The position numbers were made by a program, and so were the translations under genes. A model generated the notes under the pieces. That model was not told where the DNA came from, searched no databases, and worked only from the letters and a program-made list of their open reading frames with translations. Shown here in pieces: positions 46,656 through 61,600 of a stretch of 64,000 nt of DNA (positions are counted from its first letter, which is position 1; every line of letters starts with the position of its first letter). The DNA comes from Leucaena leucocephala. Taxonomy: Eukaryota; Streptophyta; Magnoliopsida; Fabales; Fabaceae. The stretch spans positions 2,843,501 through 2,907,500 of the forward strand of contig CM073558.1 of assembly GCA_037074615.1 (NCBI GenBank), read 5' to 3'.

Positions 46656-47288
46656 GGGTTGTTTTGGTTGGGGTTTTGGAGGGGAGAGAAAAATGTGTTT
46701 GGTTGGGAAAAATGGAGGGAAGGGGAGAAAATGGGAGATTTTTTATCTTTTTATGGTCTCCTCCCCCACCTCCTCTCTAAAAGTGGGAGTTTTTGGAGGG
46801 GAGAGAAAATTTTCCACTTTTATAACTAAATTGTTCTTGAGGTTTATTTAATATTACAATTGTACCTTTAAGCCTTTTTATTTTTATTTTTTTTACACCT
46901 AATTTTTTTAATTGTTAAAATTTAATAAACATAATAAATTATTTATATATTATATTAAAATATATAATAATTATATAATTAATATGAAATAATATTAAAA
47001 TTTTATCATATTTTTTAATTTTTTTAATTTTATTATATATATAAATGAGATAAAAAATTTTAAGATTTATAAATTAAAAAAATAATAATTTTGATATGAA
47101 TATTATAAATAAAGAGTAAATAAATTTAAATAAAGAGATAATAATATATTTGTCAATTTTTAATTAACTCCCTTCCCCTCCCCTTCTGAACTAAATAAAA
47201 CATATCATTAATTAATCTTCCATATCTTTCCCTACGCTATCTTAAATTAATCTAATTTACCCTCCCCTCAACTGAATTAAACAAAGTA
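46656..47288. mobile_element. MITE, TTA-flanked family, copy D
   Basis: A 633-bp element starting GGGTTGTTTTGGTTGGGG and ending in CCCTCCCCTC...AATTAAACAAAGTA, flanked by TTA on both sides (46,653-46,655 and 47,289-47,291). The left end has the motif TTTGGTT twice, 50 bp apart, like copies A and B. An open frame at 46,638-46,829 overlaps its left end and is not a gene. Confidence 0.78.
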
Positions 47289-47291
47289 TTA

Positions 47292-47678
47292 GACAGGAAT
47301 GACTAATTCAATTTAAGAAATAACAATTTTAATTATAGGAAGTCACAGCAAAACTCAAGTGGAGAAAATTACTATTTTGAAGTTTTAAATTTTAGGAATA
47401 GCTTGGAGATAAATAACTGCGTTAATTACATAAAATAACAACAAAACTTTAAGTAGTGATATATTTTTTTTAAAAAAAAAATAGATATAATTTAAATTTT
47501 TACAAAATATTTTCATAAAAATTAAAGTTGATAGATAGAGACAGCTTTTATGGTATATTAATGAAAAAAAATAATTAATTAATTAATAGTTAGCTAATGA
47601 TTTACAGAAAGTTCTATAATTTACTATAAAATTTTATAATTGCTAGGGCAGGGAGGAACCACCATATTCAAGTATGTA

Positions 47679-47709
<31 letters not shown>

Positions 47710-48200
47710 GCCTCAACTACATTTAATTGAACCCTAAATGAATTTGGAAATCAAGCAAACAAATTAAAACAAAATGAGGGATTTAATTTTTGCTAATGAG
47801 AATTAAAATGCTACCCAATATACTTTTTCATGATATTTCAATTTTTATAGAGTGAAATTGGTGGTTTTGATGCAATAATATTTCAATTTATTTGAACAAA
47901 AAATAAAATGTTCATTTTTTGGACAAAATGTGAAGGCCACCATTTATTGAGAAATATAAATATATATTGATAACTCATATGGAAAAATTAATGTTAATTA
48001 GTAATATAATTATTCGATCAAATTATACAAGTTTTTTTTTTGCCAAGAAAAACACTATATAAGTTTTATCAATTAAATATTAGATATTAGAATATTAGAT
48101 TTGATTAAGTCATAAAATCATAATTTGAGATCAAGCCTAATTTTGAATCATACTATAATTGGCCATTTGCCGTTTTGCGTATTCGGGTGTTGTGACCCAA
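47292..48200. other. Intergenic upstream of eIF4A
   Basis: AT-rich, with an (AT)n run at about 47,690-47,710. Nothing else recognised. The less AT-rich 48,200-48,453 is the likely promoter end and first non-coding exon of eIF4A. Confidence 0.45.
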
Positions 48201-48453
48201 GGGTAAATGTGGAAACCTCTGTTCATTTAATGTGTTTTTTTTTTGTCCCCAATTCAGTCTCCCGCTTGGCTACAAAAACTAAACCTAACTTCATTCGCCT
48301 CCCTCCAACTCCACGGTTCAGATCCGAGGAGTTTGGCAAATCCTAGCTTCCCTTTGGAATCTGCTCTCAAGTTTCTAGTCTCTCTTCTTTGCTCATCTGT
48401 TGTGTCTCTATCGCTGCTTTACTAGCAAGCCTTCAACTTCAACACTCTTCCAG

Positions 48454-49582
48454 GTAGCATTTCTTCTCAACATTTTAGTGTTATGGGCATCGTCATTTTG
48501 CCATTTGCTCGTTAGCTTGCCCCAAAGTTTGAATATTTGTATGAGAACTCACTTGTCTGATTAGAAATGTGTGCTCTGCATCTGCAAGATTTGGTTCATT
48601 TGATGCATTTTTTTTGTGAGCTTTAATCTCTCCTAAGATTCCTTGTTTGATATTTGTGATGTGTTTCTTATTAGAAAAATTGGAACGAAAATATAATCTG
48701 AAAGGTATATTTTTTAAAAAAGTAAAAAAAAAAAAAAAAGATTTCGTTATGGGAATGATGACATTTTTTGGATAGAGCGGCTTGGAAGATGTTTTGTTAT
48801 GTCGAAATTTAGGTGAACAGTAATATTTGTTGTACTTTCTTTTTCTTTGGTTGCCCCTTAATCTGACTCATTCCATAGATGAGTTATGATGGACTTTGGA
48901 GGTGTGGGCGAAGCGGTCTCAGATACTGAAATTTTCCGTTATCCGCAGGCCTTTCAAAATTTCACCTCCTAATATTAAAATTGCAGAAGTTTAATGCTTG
49001 CACTCCAGTGCAAGTGGATTGCAAGTTTGGCTCTTTTGCTATATATTCTTATGAAAATTGCGCTAAATGAATATATGCGACCTCGAGATGTGTTATGGAC
49101 ATCTTATTTTGGGGCAACCCTTTGATTCTGGCTTTTTGTGGACACATTTCATGAGTTAGATATGCTAAAACCTTGGAGGAGTGGGCAAAACAGTGTCTGA
49201 CAATGAAAGGTTTATATTAATGATTGGTGATATCTGTTGGCCCTCTAAAATCTCGCCTCCAGATATTATTTATGCAGAAGTTTAATGCTTGTACTCCTTT
49301 GCTAGTTTGGCTCTTTTGTTACATATTCATCATCACATTATAAGTTTATCGCGAGTACTTGTATTATCTTTATAAAGATGAGTAACCATTTGAAAAGATA
49401 CTTTTGTGGTATTTTTTGAACTCTGTATAACTTTTAACCATTTTATCCTTCTTCAATTCCCCAATAATCTATCTAATTTTAGCTAAGACAAGACCCATCT
49501 AATTTTTTATTGGTGCCAACTTGTTACACTTGAAATCTCAGTTTCTTGGAACATTCCTTTACACAAGTTTTCCTCATTGCAG
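48454..49582 (+). other. 5'-UTR intron of eIF4A, with an internal diverged repeat
   Basis: The donor follows ACTCTTCCAG at 48,453; the acceptor CTCATTGCAG ends at 49,582, two bases before the ATG. Within it, about 48,885-49,060 and 49,160-49,335 are diverged direct repeats (shared 'tttggaggtgtgggc/cttggaggagtgggc' and an exact GCAGAAGTTTAATGCTTG). Long first introns with repeated motifs are common in highly expressed plant genes; an enhancing role here is inference. Confidence 0.6.
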
Positions 49583-49584
49583 TT

Positions 49585-51486
49585 ATGGCAGGTTTGGCTC
49601 CAGAAGGAACACAATTTGATGCCCGTCAATATGATGCTAAAATGAGTGAATTGTGAGTTAGTGTACTTCATATTCATACGTTGTATACTTGCATTCATCG
49701 TTCATGTGCCTTTACTGGGATTTTGATTTACGGCAACACAATTGCTCAGGCTTTCTGCTGATGGGCAAGAATTTTTTACTTCATATGATGAGGTTTATGA
49801 TACTTTTGATGCGATGGGATTACAAGAAAATCTTCTGAGAGGCATCTATGCTTATGGTAATAAAGTTTTTTGCCTTTGCAGTTATCTTGAAGCTGTTACA
49901 TTTGCATGTTCTCATCTATTCCGCTGGAACATTCCCATTCTGTAGCCTTAGTGATATTAAACAGAGGGCATGGAATACTTTTTCCTAACTACATATGCTT
50001 GGGTTCTGTCTTTATTTGTTCAGTTTGTTTCAGTCAATTCTTCTATGCTATTCACTTTTTAGAAGAATGCAAAGTGGATCAGTGGGATGGAACGGAAATT
50101 GATGTTTCTTTTTTTTTTAATGAGCATTAGTGATGTATTCTTCTAGGAAAACAAGAAATTTTTTGTTCTTCTAGAATTGTGCTTAACTCGTTTACAGGAT
50201 CATATGTGTAATTTCTGATTCTTGTTCTGAAGGTTTTGAGAGGCCTTCTGCCATCCAACAGAGGGGAATTGTTCCTTTTTGCAAGGGTCTTGATGTCATT
50301 CAACAGGCCCAGTCTGGAACTGGCAAGACAGCAACATTCTGCTCAGGAATTTTGCAGCAACTTGATTATGGTTTAGTTCAGTGTCAGGCTTTGGTCTTGG
50401 CACCAACAAGGGAGCTAGCACAGCAGATTGAGAAGGTTATGCGAGCTCTTGGTGATTACCTTGGGGTTAAGGTTCATGCTTGTGTAGGTGGCACAAGTGT
50501 TCGTGAAGATCAGCGCATTCTCCAAGCTGGTGTTCATGTTGTTGTTGGAACTCCTGGTCGTGTGTTTGACATGCTGCGGAGACAGTCTCTTCGTCCAGAT
50601 TACATAAAGATGTTTGTTCTGGATGAGGCTGATGAAATGCTTTCTCGAGGTTTCAAGGACCAGGTCTGTAAATTTATTCTCACTTGTTTGTCTCAACTTG
50701 CCGGGGGCATCCTTGTCTCCATTTTCATATGCATATACAGGCTATTATTATTTCAGTTTGTATCCATAATCGCTGGCACTTTTTGAAATTTGTAAGCTTA
50801 GAGATTTAATTTCTTACCTGTCTTGACTAACATTTTAATTAGTATTGCAGATCTATGACATCTTCCAGCTGCTGCCGGGTAAAATTCAGGTTGGAGTCTT
50901 CTCTGCTACAATGCCTCCAGAAGCCCTTGATATTACCAGGAAGTTCATGAACAAACCTGTGAGAATCTTGGTAAAGCGTGATGAACTGACCCTTGAAGGT
51001 ATCAAGCAATTTTATGTCAATGTCGATAAGGAGGAGTGGAAGCTAGAGACACTATGCGATCTTTATGAAACACTGGCCATCACCCAGAGTGTCATTTTTG
51101 TCAACACAAGGCGCAAGGTGGACTGGCTCACTGATAAGATGCGAAGCAACGACCACACAGTATCGGCAACCCATGGTGACATGGACCAAAACACTCGGGA
51201 TATCATTATGCGTGAATTCCGATCTGGTTCTTCTAGAGTTTTGATCACTACTGATCTCTTGGCTCGTGGTATTGACGTGCAGCAAGTCTCTCTTGTCATC
51301 AACTATGATCTGCCAACCCAGCCTGAAAATTATCTTCATCGAATAGGTCGAAGTGGACGATTCGGAAGGAAAGGTGTGGCTATAAATTTTGTGACAATGG
51401 ATGATGCAAGAATGCTGGCTGACATTCAGAAGTTCTATAACGTAACCATAGAGGAGTTGCCATCAAATGTTGCGGATCTGCTCTGA
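49585..51486 (+). CDS. EIF4A: Eukaryotic initiation factor 4A (DEAD-box RNA helicase)
   Basis: ATP-dependent helicase of the eIF4F cap-binding complex that unwinds 5' UTRs for ribosome loading. Exons: 49,585-49,652; 49,750-49,856; 50,233-50,663; 50,851-51,486; 413 residues, the family length. Motifs in order: Q-motif GFERPSAIQQR (59-69), AQSGTGKT (84-91), PTRELA (116-121), TPGR (165-168), DEAD (189-192), SAT (220-222), ARGIDVQQV, HRIGRSGR, and the end ELPSNVADLL. The N-terminus MAGLAPEGTQFDARQYD and the C-terminus match plant eIF4A-1/2, not the exon-junction paralogue eIF4A-III. Residue 212 is Gly in LLPGKIQ where most plant homologues I know have Pro; probably neutral. Confidence 0.97.
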
Positions 51487-52685
51487 TGAGTTAGCAATTT
51501 TGTTATTTGTTTTGTTTTTAAGCTCATCAGGATTTCACTTTTTGACGAGTATTTGTTTTTCTTGAGATTCTTTCTACACCTTTAGAGTTCAAATTCAAGG
51601 AAATATGACCATATTCTTTTGATGATCTCACAAAGATTGCTTAAAGCAGAGTTTGTCTTCCTCTCCATTATTCCTTTCTCTAGTATAATGAAACATTTAA
51701 ATGGGGAAATCTAAACTTTATTCTTTTGTCTAACATGCCAATTAGATCATCTACAATTGTACAGCGAGAGATGTAAAAATGTTCTTGAAAATAAACAATC
51801 ATGTGAAATCACGAGGACTTTGACTAACAAGGAGTTAAAAAAAATAAATTCGGACCAATTAATTCAACTAGTTCACCTGGTTCAATTGCATATATCAAGT
51901 CAATGCTGAATAATATTGAAAGAGGCGGTATCTATGATACATATAGCAATATAATATAAAAATATACTGAATTGATACCGATAATTAAAAATATCAAGTC
52001 GATTGCATATATTCTTTGTTCGTCGTCGATTACATTAATATTAATTTGCAAACCAAAGGCAGTTTACTTTGAGAGGATAACAGGGAAGAACGTCAAAATT
52101 TAAGGTTGTATTCTTACTTATGGATTTAAGTAAAATGTAACTTCTATGTGTTCGTTAGCATTATAGAATTCACTTCAATTTCCATCAAATTTTGAATTCA
52201 ACCCATTTAAGTGTCACATGTACACTAAAGATAATTATCAGATTTCCTGCTAACAAAATAGATTTCTACTAGGTAGTGCCAAGTAACCAAAGTATTAACT
52301 GTAATATTAAAATAAAAAGAAAAGAATCATAGCTGTAATATTGCAGTATCTCACTAAACCAAGTTATAATTTCCCCAAAATCTTACCATGTCTCCTACCA
52401 CATTTTACAGTGTGGTTTATCACCATGGAACAATCTTAAAGCATGAGAAGTGACTTGACAATAAAGGGTATGAAGACAAGCCTTTTTACTAGGCCAAAAT
52501 ATCAGTATAATCAGGATTCAGGAAGCCACAAAAAGCGTTTCTTTATTGTGTTCTTCATATAGTGACCACTCACACTTGTTGCAGCTTTCCTCCAAAGCAA
52601 AGCATAGACAACACTTCATTTGAAAGCATGAAAGTACGAAACTCATCAGAATTTACAGAGATCAGAGACCACAAGGAGGCAGCTG
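51487..52685. other. Convergent intergenic region, eIF4A and CK1 3' ends
   Basis: Contains the 3' UTRs of eIF4A (+) and the kinase gene (-). The middle, about 51,840-52,380, is AT-rich and holds nothing recognisable. Confidence 0.5.
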
Positions 52686-56716
<4,031 letters not shown>

Positions 56717-57200
56717 TCAACAAAATTTGATCAACGCAAGCCTAAACCCTAGAACTAAATTACAACTAAAACAGAAAAAGAAGTTTGAAGATCAAACACT
56801 AGAAAGAAAAATTAAAACTGAAAAATGCAAAATCAAGGATTAGCAGCTAGACTTGAGAGACGACTCCGAGTAGCAGGTATAGAAGGGAATTGAAGGTATG
56901 GGGATAAGGAAAAGGACAGAAGTGAGAAAAGGGAAAGAGTGAAGGATAAAATTGGAAAATGAAAAAAGAACTTTCTTTTTCTATAACAGGATCGTTTGGA
57001 AGAAATAGGGTCTGTCGTATTAAAAAGGAAGAAAAAGGAAGAAACAGGGTCCCAAGGGGAGAGAGAGGGGGGGGGGGAGAGAGGGAGAGAGAAGAAGACA
57101 ATGCTAATGCGAAATTTCTCGCTGCTTTAAAGATGCGGTCAAGCAGATATTTTTTCTCCCCCTATTATATAACTTTATTTTTTTTAATATTTATTTAGAT
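56717..57200 (-). promoter_or_regulatory. 5' UTR and promoter region of the CK1-like gene
   Basis: Less AT-rich than the surrounding spacer, with purine runs including 11 G at 57,067-57,077 within GAGAGA repeats (a CT-rich leader on the gene's strand, common in plant 5' UTRs). No TATA box can be fixed with confidence. Confidence 0.45.
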
Positions 57201-57850
57201 AGATTTAAAAAAAATAAGAGTTTATAAAAAAATAATTTTAAATAAATAGATATTTAGATAATTATTTTTAAAATAATTTTTTATATTAATAAATTAATAA
57301 AAAGAATAAGAGATAAAAAATAAATTGTATTTATTTAAAACTATTGTTTACTTCTTCCCATATCTAGGGACGACAATGACCCAGCGACAAAGTGACTCAA
57401 TAACAATGCTATCAACAGACGGAGAGTGATGACAGATGGAGGTGACTAATAGAGATAAGGATAGAGAGACGCTATCTACGACTTCTAACGATTGACGACC
57501 CATGAGCGGCAACCTGCGACAAGCAACGATAGCAAGCGGCGACTGACAACCCACAGCTTGCAGTAACCCACATGCGGCGATGGTGACACATAGGGGAGTA
57601 ACACAATGATGCTGACGCGAAGGAGAAGAAGAGAAAGAGGAGAAAAGGAAAGAATGGGAAAAAAATGGAACAAAATAGTAAATGAGTAGTTTATAAGCTC
57701 TTTTACTATTCTAAAGGTTAGTCTTACAAACTTATCTGAAACTATAATTTTACCCAGAAGCCCTTTTAGATAAATATAATTTTTTATTTTTTATTTTTTT
57801 TAAATCAAAGTTTTGCCTAAAAATTCTTCTAAAACTATAATTTGCATGGT
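57200..57850. repeat. Foldback-type repeat near the CK1-like gene
   Basis: Ends with 'tagtttataagctcttttactattctaaa' and 'aaactataattttac', as in the members at 2,560, 23,340 and 28,070. This is the only clear member in the gene-dense right half besides weak similarity in LOX intron 5 (34,030-34,270). Frames inside it (57,348-57,554 and 57,485-57,673, minus) have no known product. Confidence 0.5.
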
Positions 57851-58648
57851 TTCTAAACAAAAGTCTTTGTATTTAGGTTGCTCTAAATTGCTAAAATTAA
57901 AACATCCTCCTTGAAATTTTTATTGCCAAAAAATATCTTAAATTTCTTTAAGGATAAGTGCAAAGTGGGCAACATTTGTGTTGCACAAATATCACTTTTT
58001 TATAGTTGAAAAAGGATTAAAAAGGATTGCCCCTACTAAATCTTCAAACAAATTTTAATTTTAGGTATTTTTTAAAAAAAACTATTTAAAATTCAAAATC
58101 ACAAAATAAAAATTATTACAAAAATATATTATTATTTACTTTACAAGAGTAGTCAATAGCACATAAAATCTAATAAATAATTTATATTTTTTAAATTTAA
58201 ATAGTATTTTTTTCTTAATTTTTTCTATAAAATTTCTAATAGGTATTTTACAGCAATTTTCCTATTATTTTTTTACTTTTACTGTTAATACCAACTTTCA
58301 ATGGGCATCCACAGCATCATTCCCTAAAGTTTTCAGGAGAGACTTTTCTTCCTTCTACTTTATTAATGTAATTGAATCATAACAATCTGACCGGAGAATT
58401 AAATAAATCTAATCTGATGAATCAAGAATTTATCAAAATGTCAACCTCTTTAACTAACATATACAAACAACTCTTATTGCTTTTCCACAGTCATAAATGG
58501 AACTATCAGCCTGTAGACAAACAGGTATAAGCAGGATGTTACATACAACAGCTCCCTAGCTTTCCTCAATGAATAGGCAAACCAATAAAAGCAGGGAAAA
58601 AAATTTGAGCAAGCCTAAAAATTTCCTATCCTATTAAAAAAAATATAT
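57851..58648. other. Intergenic, 3' side of the flippase gene
   Basis: AT-rich spacer. 58,430-58,648 is probably the 3' UTR of the P4-ATPase gene, whose stop codon is at 58,649-58,651. No other feature seen. Confidence 0.45.
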
Positions 58649-61600
58649 TTATAAGTTTCTTGATGGCGACAGAGCGCCCATAGATGATTGCTTCTTCTGC
58701 AGCCTTCCTTTCAACTGCCTGATCTTGGCTTCAACTCTTGCTGTGAAACCAATCTTTGTCTCTTGTCTGGCCTTAGACCTTTCCCTAGTCCACATGTTTT
58801 GATCTTCAATATCCTTCTTATAATACTTAATTTCTTGGATGATGTGATGATCCATGGGATTAAAACATCTTTGGAAGGAAATGTGGGTGAGATAAGGAAG
58901 ATTGCAAGTGACTGTTACTAAAATGGTTGCTATCCAATAAAGAGGTGCAGGGCCAAGAGCTTCAACTAGTATTTGGTAGGCATTCTTGGAATAGTATGGA
59001 GAAATCATGCCATACAGCAAGAGAAATAGGTACCATGATGTTACACTGCCCCAGACCAATAGGTGTTGGATCCAGGTAAAATGGTTCATTGTCAGGGCAA
59101 TCTGAAGATTGACAGCCCAAATGATGCAAGTGAACATTGTCGTACCGACAGCAGCCATGTCAGCAGTCTGGCCATTGACACGGAATGCTTGATCGTAGAA
59201 GATGATGACGTTGAGGAAGAAGATGATAAGGGAGGAATAGAGACCATTTCCCATCCATCCCAATATTCTATACCAGTCAAAGAACAAATTTTTGGGTCCT
59301 TGCTGGTAAAGTGCAGGAAACTGCAAAAAGTAAGTGCATCAAGAGAATGTAGGATGTAGGGTTACTAAAACCTAGAAGAAATACAATTATGGCATTTTAA
59401 GGGGACGAACCTGCAAGCAAACTTCTGATGAAACATCTTGTTCAAAGACACCAAGTGAGATGACAGGTAATGACGTAAGAACAACGTTGAACAGTAACAT
59501 GTACCAGTCATCGTAAACTGATTGCCCGGAGAAACCCGTAAAGGCCTCAAAATAGAATATGGTCAGGCCAAATGCTATATTTTTGTAGAAAAAGTAGCAT
59601 ATCTGCATGGACAACATATCAATCAGAGGAGAGATGGAGTCAATTCATAAAGACACAAAACAAACTGGTTGGGGGGGGGGGATATATAAAGAAAGATGAA
59701 TAAACAATTAATACCATTTGTGCAATTCTCTTGTAACACCAGTGTCCATGGACTACCAGAAGACGCTCCAAAAACCGAAATTGGGCGATGGCAAAGTCAC
59801 TGGCCATCACTGCCTGAAAAGGAGTTCCAAATTTTAGTCTCACAAATTCCAAATGTTCACATGCTTCCACAGAAAACTTTTATGTGCATATTCTTACCAG
59901 GCAGGCAAGGATGAAAGTAAGAATTAAAGAGTATATTCACGAGTGGGTCCTAAATTTGAACTATAGTACTCTTACTCTACATGAGACAGACTATTAAGGT
60001 AACACGGAAACATGCTTCTAGAAAAGCTAGCCAGTTCTCTTATGAAGGAAAACATATAACTTAATTTAAAAGTTGATCAGATGACACTTTCCATGCAGCT
60101 CATTTCAGAGCAAGAACAACAATATTGAGTAAACAGTATAAAGAGATATTGCTTTTTTCCACTATCAAAATTTTAATCATTAGCTCATGGCCTGTCTGAA
60201 TATTTATTTAGTAAATAAACTTTGGAAAATGAATCTTTTGATATTCCAAAAGAGAAAAAGAAAAAAATACATATGTCCAGAAGTCGCTAATCAGGTCTTG
60301 ACTGTGAAAGCTAAATATTGTTCCTTCAAAACTCCCTGTTGCATGACTAGGCAACTTCACCATTCAATTGTTTTGTACTTAATTGATACAATTGGCAATG
60401 CAAAGAGATGTTCACTTCCGTACGGCATTGTTTATCCAAGTAGATAACAAATTTTGTTTAACAAAAAGTCTGGTTAATAGTTTAAGGGGAAGCATGTGAA
60501 GGAACATGACAGGTTCCCTCTCCCCAATACCATTTCCTATTAATGGCCATAACTTATCTCTGGCTCCTTCAACTCACATATCCCAAACATGTAAACAGCC
60601 ATCATAGTTGGGTATTCTCTCTGACTAATTCCCATTTTAAAAGTATCGTGTAAAGCACATGATGTTGCAACAATACCAGTTAGATTTTATAACACAAATA
60701 AATGCAGTGAATCTCCATGAAACATAATCATGCCAGAGGTGCCAGTCAAGTATGTTACTAACCTGCATACCTTCAACTCCACTAATACCAACACCAATGT
60801 CTGCTTCTTGAATCATGCCAACATCATTTGCACCATCACCTATTGCTAGAGTGGTCTTCCCAGTTCCTTCCTTCACCAACCTTGTTACCTGAAGTCAAAG
60901 GATTATTAGCTATTGCAGTCATGATTCTGCACAATTGAACTCTTGAGTACATTTGCTTTCATTGGCCTTACTTTTTCCTATCCATCTCAAATAAATAAAT
61001 GTTGTAGTTGAACACAATTGTGACCCTAACGAGTGTAATAGTAGTAGCAGTATTCATACTAAGTATCAACTATTCAGATGCAGAATATCCATGTGTGAGT
61101 GTGTGTCTTTCATAAGCAAAAGTGGGAAAGGAGAAAAGATCCTACCAGCGCCTTTTGCTTGGGAGACACGCGACAGCAGATGACAGATGCACATTCCACT
61201 GCCAATCCCAAAAACTGGTGCTTAATATCATCTTCTAATGTATATGTCAGAGTTTTACCATCAATAATTAATGCAAATGCAGCATGGGGATCTTTCTCCA
61301 GCTTGATCATTTGTGAGGCATTGGTTATTTGGTTCAAAATATTCTCCTTGATGGCCTAAGCAATAACAAGGACCGAGTTTAAGATCAGATGAATCTTAAG
61401 TCCATTAATTTAATTCCTCTACTCTTTCTCAATGACAACTACCTCTTTTCCACTGTTGGTTAATGAATCTGTGTTCATAGTAGTTATACATATCTGCTTC
61501 ATGCCCTGTCGAAGTAAACTACAAGAGAATCTGCACCACAGAGATAAAAAGTTAATTGTAATTGTTTATAGAGGCAATTTTCATTAAGTTCAGAACTGAG

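Noticed and set aside
46638..46829. 63-codon Trp/Gly-rich frame
   Set aside because: It covers the G-rich left end of MITE copy D.
59671..59681. Run of 11 G in a P4-ATPase intron as a G-quadruplex candidate
   Set aside because: A single homopolymer tract without separate G-runs nearby; more likely slippage or a sequencing-prone tract.
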